From Flavobacteriales bacterium (lineage in GTDB: Bacteria; Bacteroidota; Bacteroidia; UBA10329): 6,763 bases of DNA. The notes under the pieces are model-generated. The model was not told the origin of the DNA. It searched no databases and worked only from the letters and a program-made list of their open reading frames with translations. This document shows, piece after piece, positions 6,155-6,763 of this stretch. Position 1 is the first letter of the stretch; the number at the start of each line of letters is the position of its first letter. The DNA lies in assembly GCA_003456455.1 (NCBI GenBank), contig DMRV01000353.1:1-6763 (forward strand), written 5' to 3'. The translations under genes and the position numbers were made by a program.

Positions 6155-6610
6155 ATGAAGCGAATTGGCGAGTACAGAAAACTTTTCGGAACAGAAGAGA
6201 CCTCAACCCTTAAAGAATTGAAGACCAGTTACCGTAATCTGGTAAAGGAATGGCATCCAGATAAATTTAGAGAAGGTGATGAAAAGGCAGAAGAAGCCGA
6301 GATTATGAGCAGAAAAATAATTGACGGATACAAGTTTCTGATAAGCATTGCGCCCGAAACGAAAGTGGCTAACGCAGCGGATTATGAGCTTACGACCACT
6401 AAGGCTGGCATTGCCGATTACGTACACAAAGGAGTTTTATTGGAAATATCCTTCTTAGACGGAAATACTTATGAGTTCTTCGGAGTGCCAAAAAACGTGT
6501 TCCTGAAATTCCATAATTCAGATAAACAAGTGCGTTTTGCAAAACGCAACATTTTCAAATCTTATATGTACCGACTAGCAAAGCAGGCAGACGACCAAGA
6601 TGAAGCTTAA
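6155..6610 (+). CDS. J-domain protein with C-terminal KTSC domain
   Basis: The 151-aa protein has no signal peptide and should be cytoplasmic. Residues about 5-65 form a J-domain: helix II with SYRNLVKEWHPDKF (the HPD triad is His34-Pro35-Asp36, which stimulates the ATPase of DnaK/Hsp70) and helix III with MSRKIIDGYKFL (51-62), matching the usual IN-x-AY-x-x-L pattern. The Gly/Phe-rich region and zinc finger of true DnaJ are absent, so this is a class C J-protein. Residues about 94-141 (LLEISFLDGNTYEFFGVPKN and on to SYMYRL) fit the KTSC domain, a small fold of uncertain function also found near lysyl-tRNA synthetases; the Y-E-F-F-G-V-P element is its hallmark. The tail is acidic (DDQDEA). 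The likely role is to bring DnaK to a client bound by the KTSC part, which is an inference. The ATG lies 5 bases after an ACGG stretch, a weak ribosome site at best. The gene is divergent from the protease and converges on the next gene, with 28 bases between them. Confidence 0.88.
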   Translation: MKRIGEYRKLFGTEETSTLKELKTSYRNLVKEWHPDKFREGDEKAEEAEIMSRKIIDGYKFLISIAPETKVANAADYELTTTKAGIADYVHKGVLLEISFLDGNTYEFFGVPKNVFLKFHNSDKQVRFAKRNIFKSYMYRLAKQADDQDEA

Positions 6611-6638
6611 GGTTTCAGCTAAGTCTTGATATGACGGC

Positions 6639-6763
6639 TTAGGAAGGCACATTCCGTTTCATGCGTTCCTCCATATCCCTAATTACCGCTTTCTTGAACG
6701 ATGGGTCTGGAACGGCCTTCATTTCTTCCACATATTTCTGAATATTCACAGTTTCGCATTGTA
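6639..6763 (-). CDS. C-terminal fragment of an unrecognised protein (runs off the right edge)
   Basis: A minus-strand frame enters from the right edge, reads 40 codons without interruption, and stops at TAA (6641-6639). The peptide begins QCETVNIQKYVEEMKAVPDP and ends RMKRNVPS. It is charged and probably helical (VEEMKAV, then FKKAVIRDMEERMKRN), with a Pro-Asp-Pro break. The balanced composition and convergent position 28 bases from the J-domain stop suggest a real gene end rather than a chance frame, but 40 codons cannot prove it. No family is recognised and the start lies outside the window. Confidence 0.5.
   Translation of the reverse strand, partial: QCETVNIQKYVEEMKAVPDPSFKKAVIRDMEERMKRNVPS

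Noticed and set aside
2953..6641. Shared decamer AAGCCGTCAT in the protease terminator arm and near 6631-6640
   Set aside because: It is a single 10-base match without matching flanks or hairpin context; most likely chance.
6618..6643. Weak hairpin (CTAAG / CTTAG) between the J-domain gene and the convergent gene fragment, considered as a terminator
   Set aside because: It has only about 7 pairs including a G-U, a 10-base loop and no T-run on either strand, and it overlaps the stop codon of the minus-strand gene.

Overview
The window looks like an ordinary chromosomal segment of a Bacteroidota bacterium, probably of the Flavobacteriales. The evidence is a secreted metalloprotease ending in a type IX secretion (T9SS) type A sorting domain, a collagen-like lipoprotein, signal peptides ending in Ala-Gln or a lipobox, starts without clear Shine-Dalgarno sequences, one excellent Bacteroidota-type promoter (TTTG-N20-TACCTTTG), and moderate AT richness. 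No mobile element, tRNA, rRNA or CRISPR array was seen, and no gene-free stretch exceeds 300 bases.

Layout from left to right. Bases 1-177 (minus) hold the N-terminal 59 codons of a membrane protein, probably of the fatty acid hydroxylase / sterol desaturase superfamily, running off the left edge. A promoter at 182-213 drives it and overlaps the U-tract of a strong terminator (211-251) that ends the next gene. Bases 272-811 (minus) encode a 179-aa lipoprotein with two short collagen-like Gly-X-Y tracts. Bases 950-2863 (minus) encode a 637-aa secreted protein built mostly of tetratricopeptide (TPR) repeats. A second strong hairpin terminator (2951-2985) separates it from a 985-aa thermolysin-like, M36-type zinc metalloprotease (3005-5962, minus) with propeptide, catalytic domain, two putative beta-sandwich domains and a T9SS sorting domain. 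On the plus strand, 6155-6610 encodes a 151-aa J-domain plus KTSC-domain protein. It converges on the C-terminal 40 codons of an unrecognised minus-strand gene (6639-6763) that runs off the right edge.

The genes do not form an obvious pathway. Two are separated from their downstream neighbour by a terminator, and the spacers are 90-190 bases, so most are probably transcribed separately. Three consecutive products (lipoprotein, TPR protein, protease) carry export signals. A 20-bp motif, TTGATTA-N4-ATTAGACAC, sits upstream of both the lipoprotein and the TPR gene in the same orientation and may mark shared regulation. I did not find a clear undescribed system. The points most worth checking are the terminator/promoter overlap with a nearly leaderless start, the shared upstream motif, the split collagen-like lipoprotein, and the zinc-ligand spacing in the protease.
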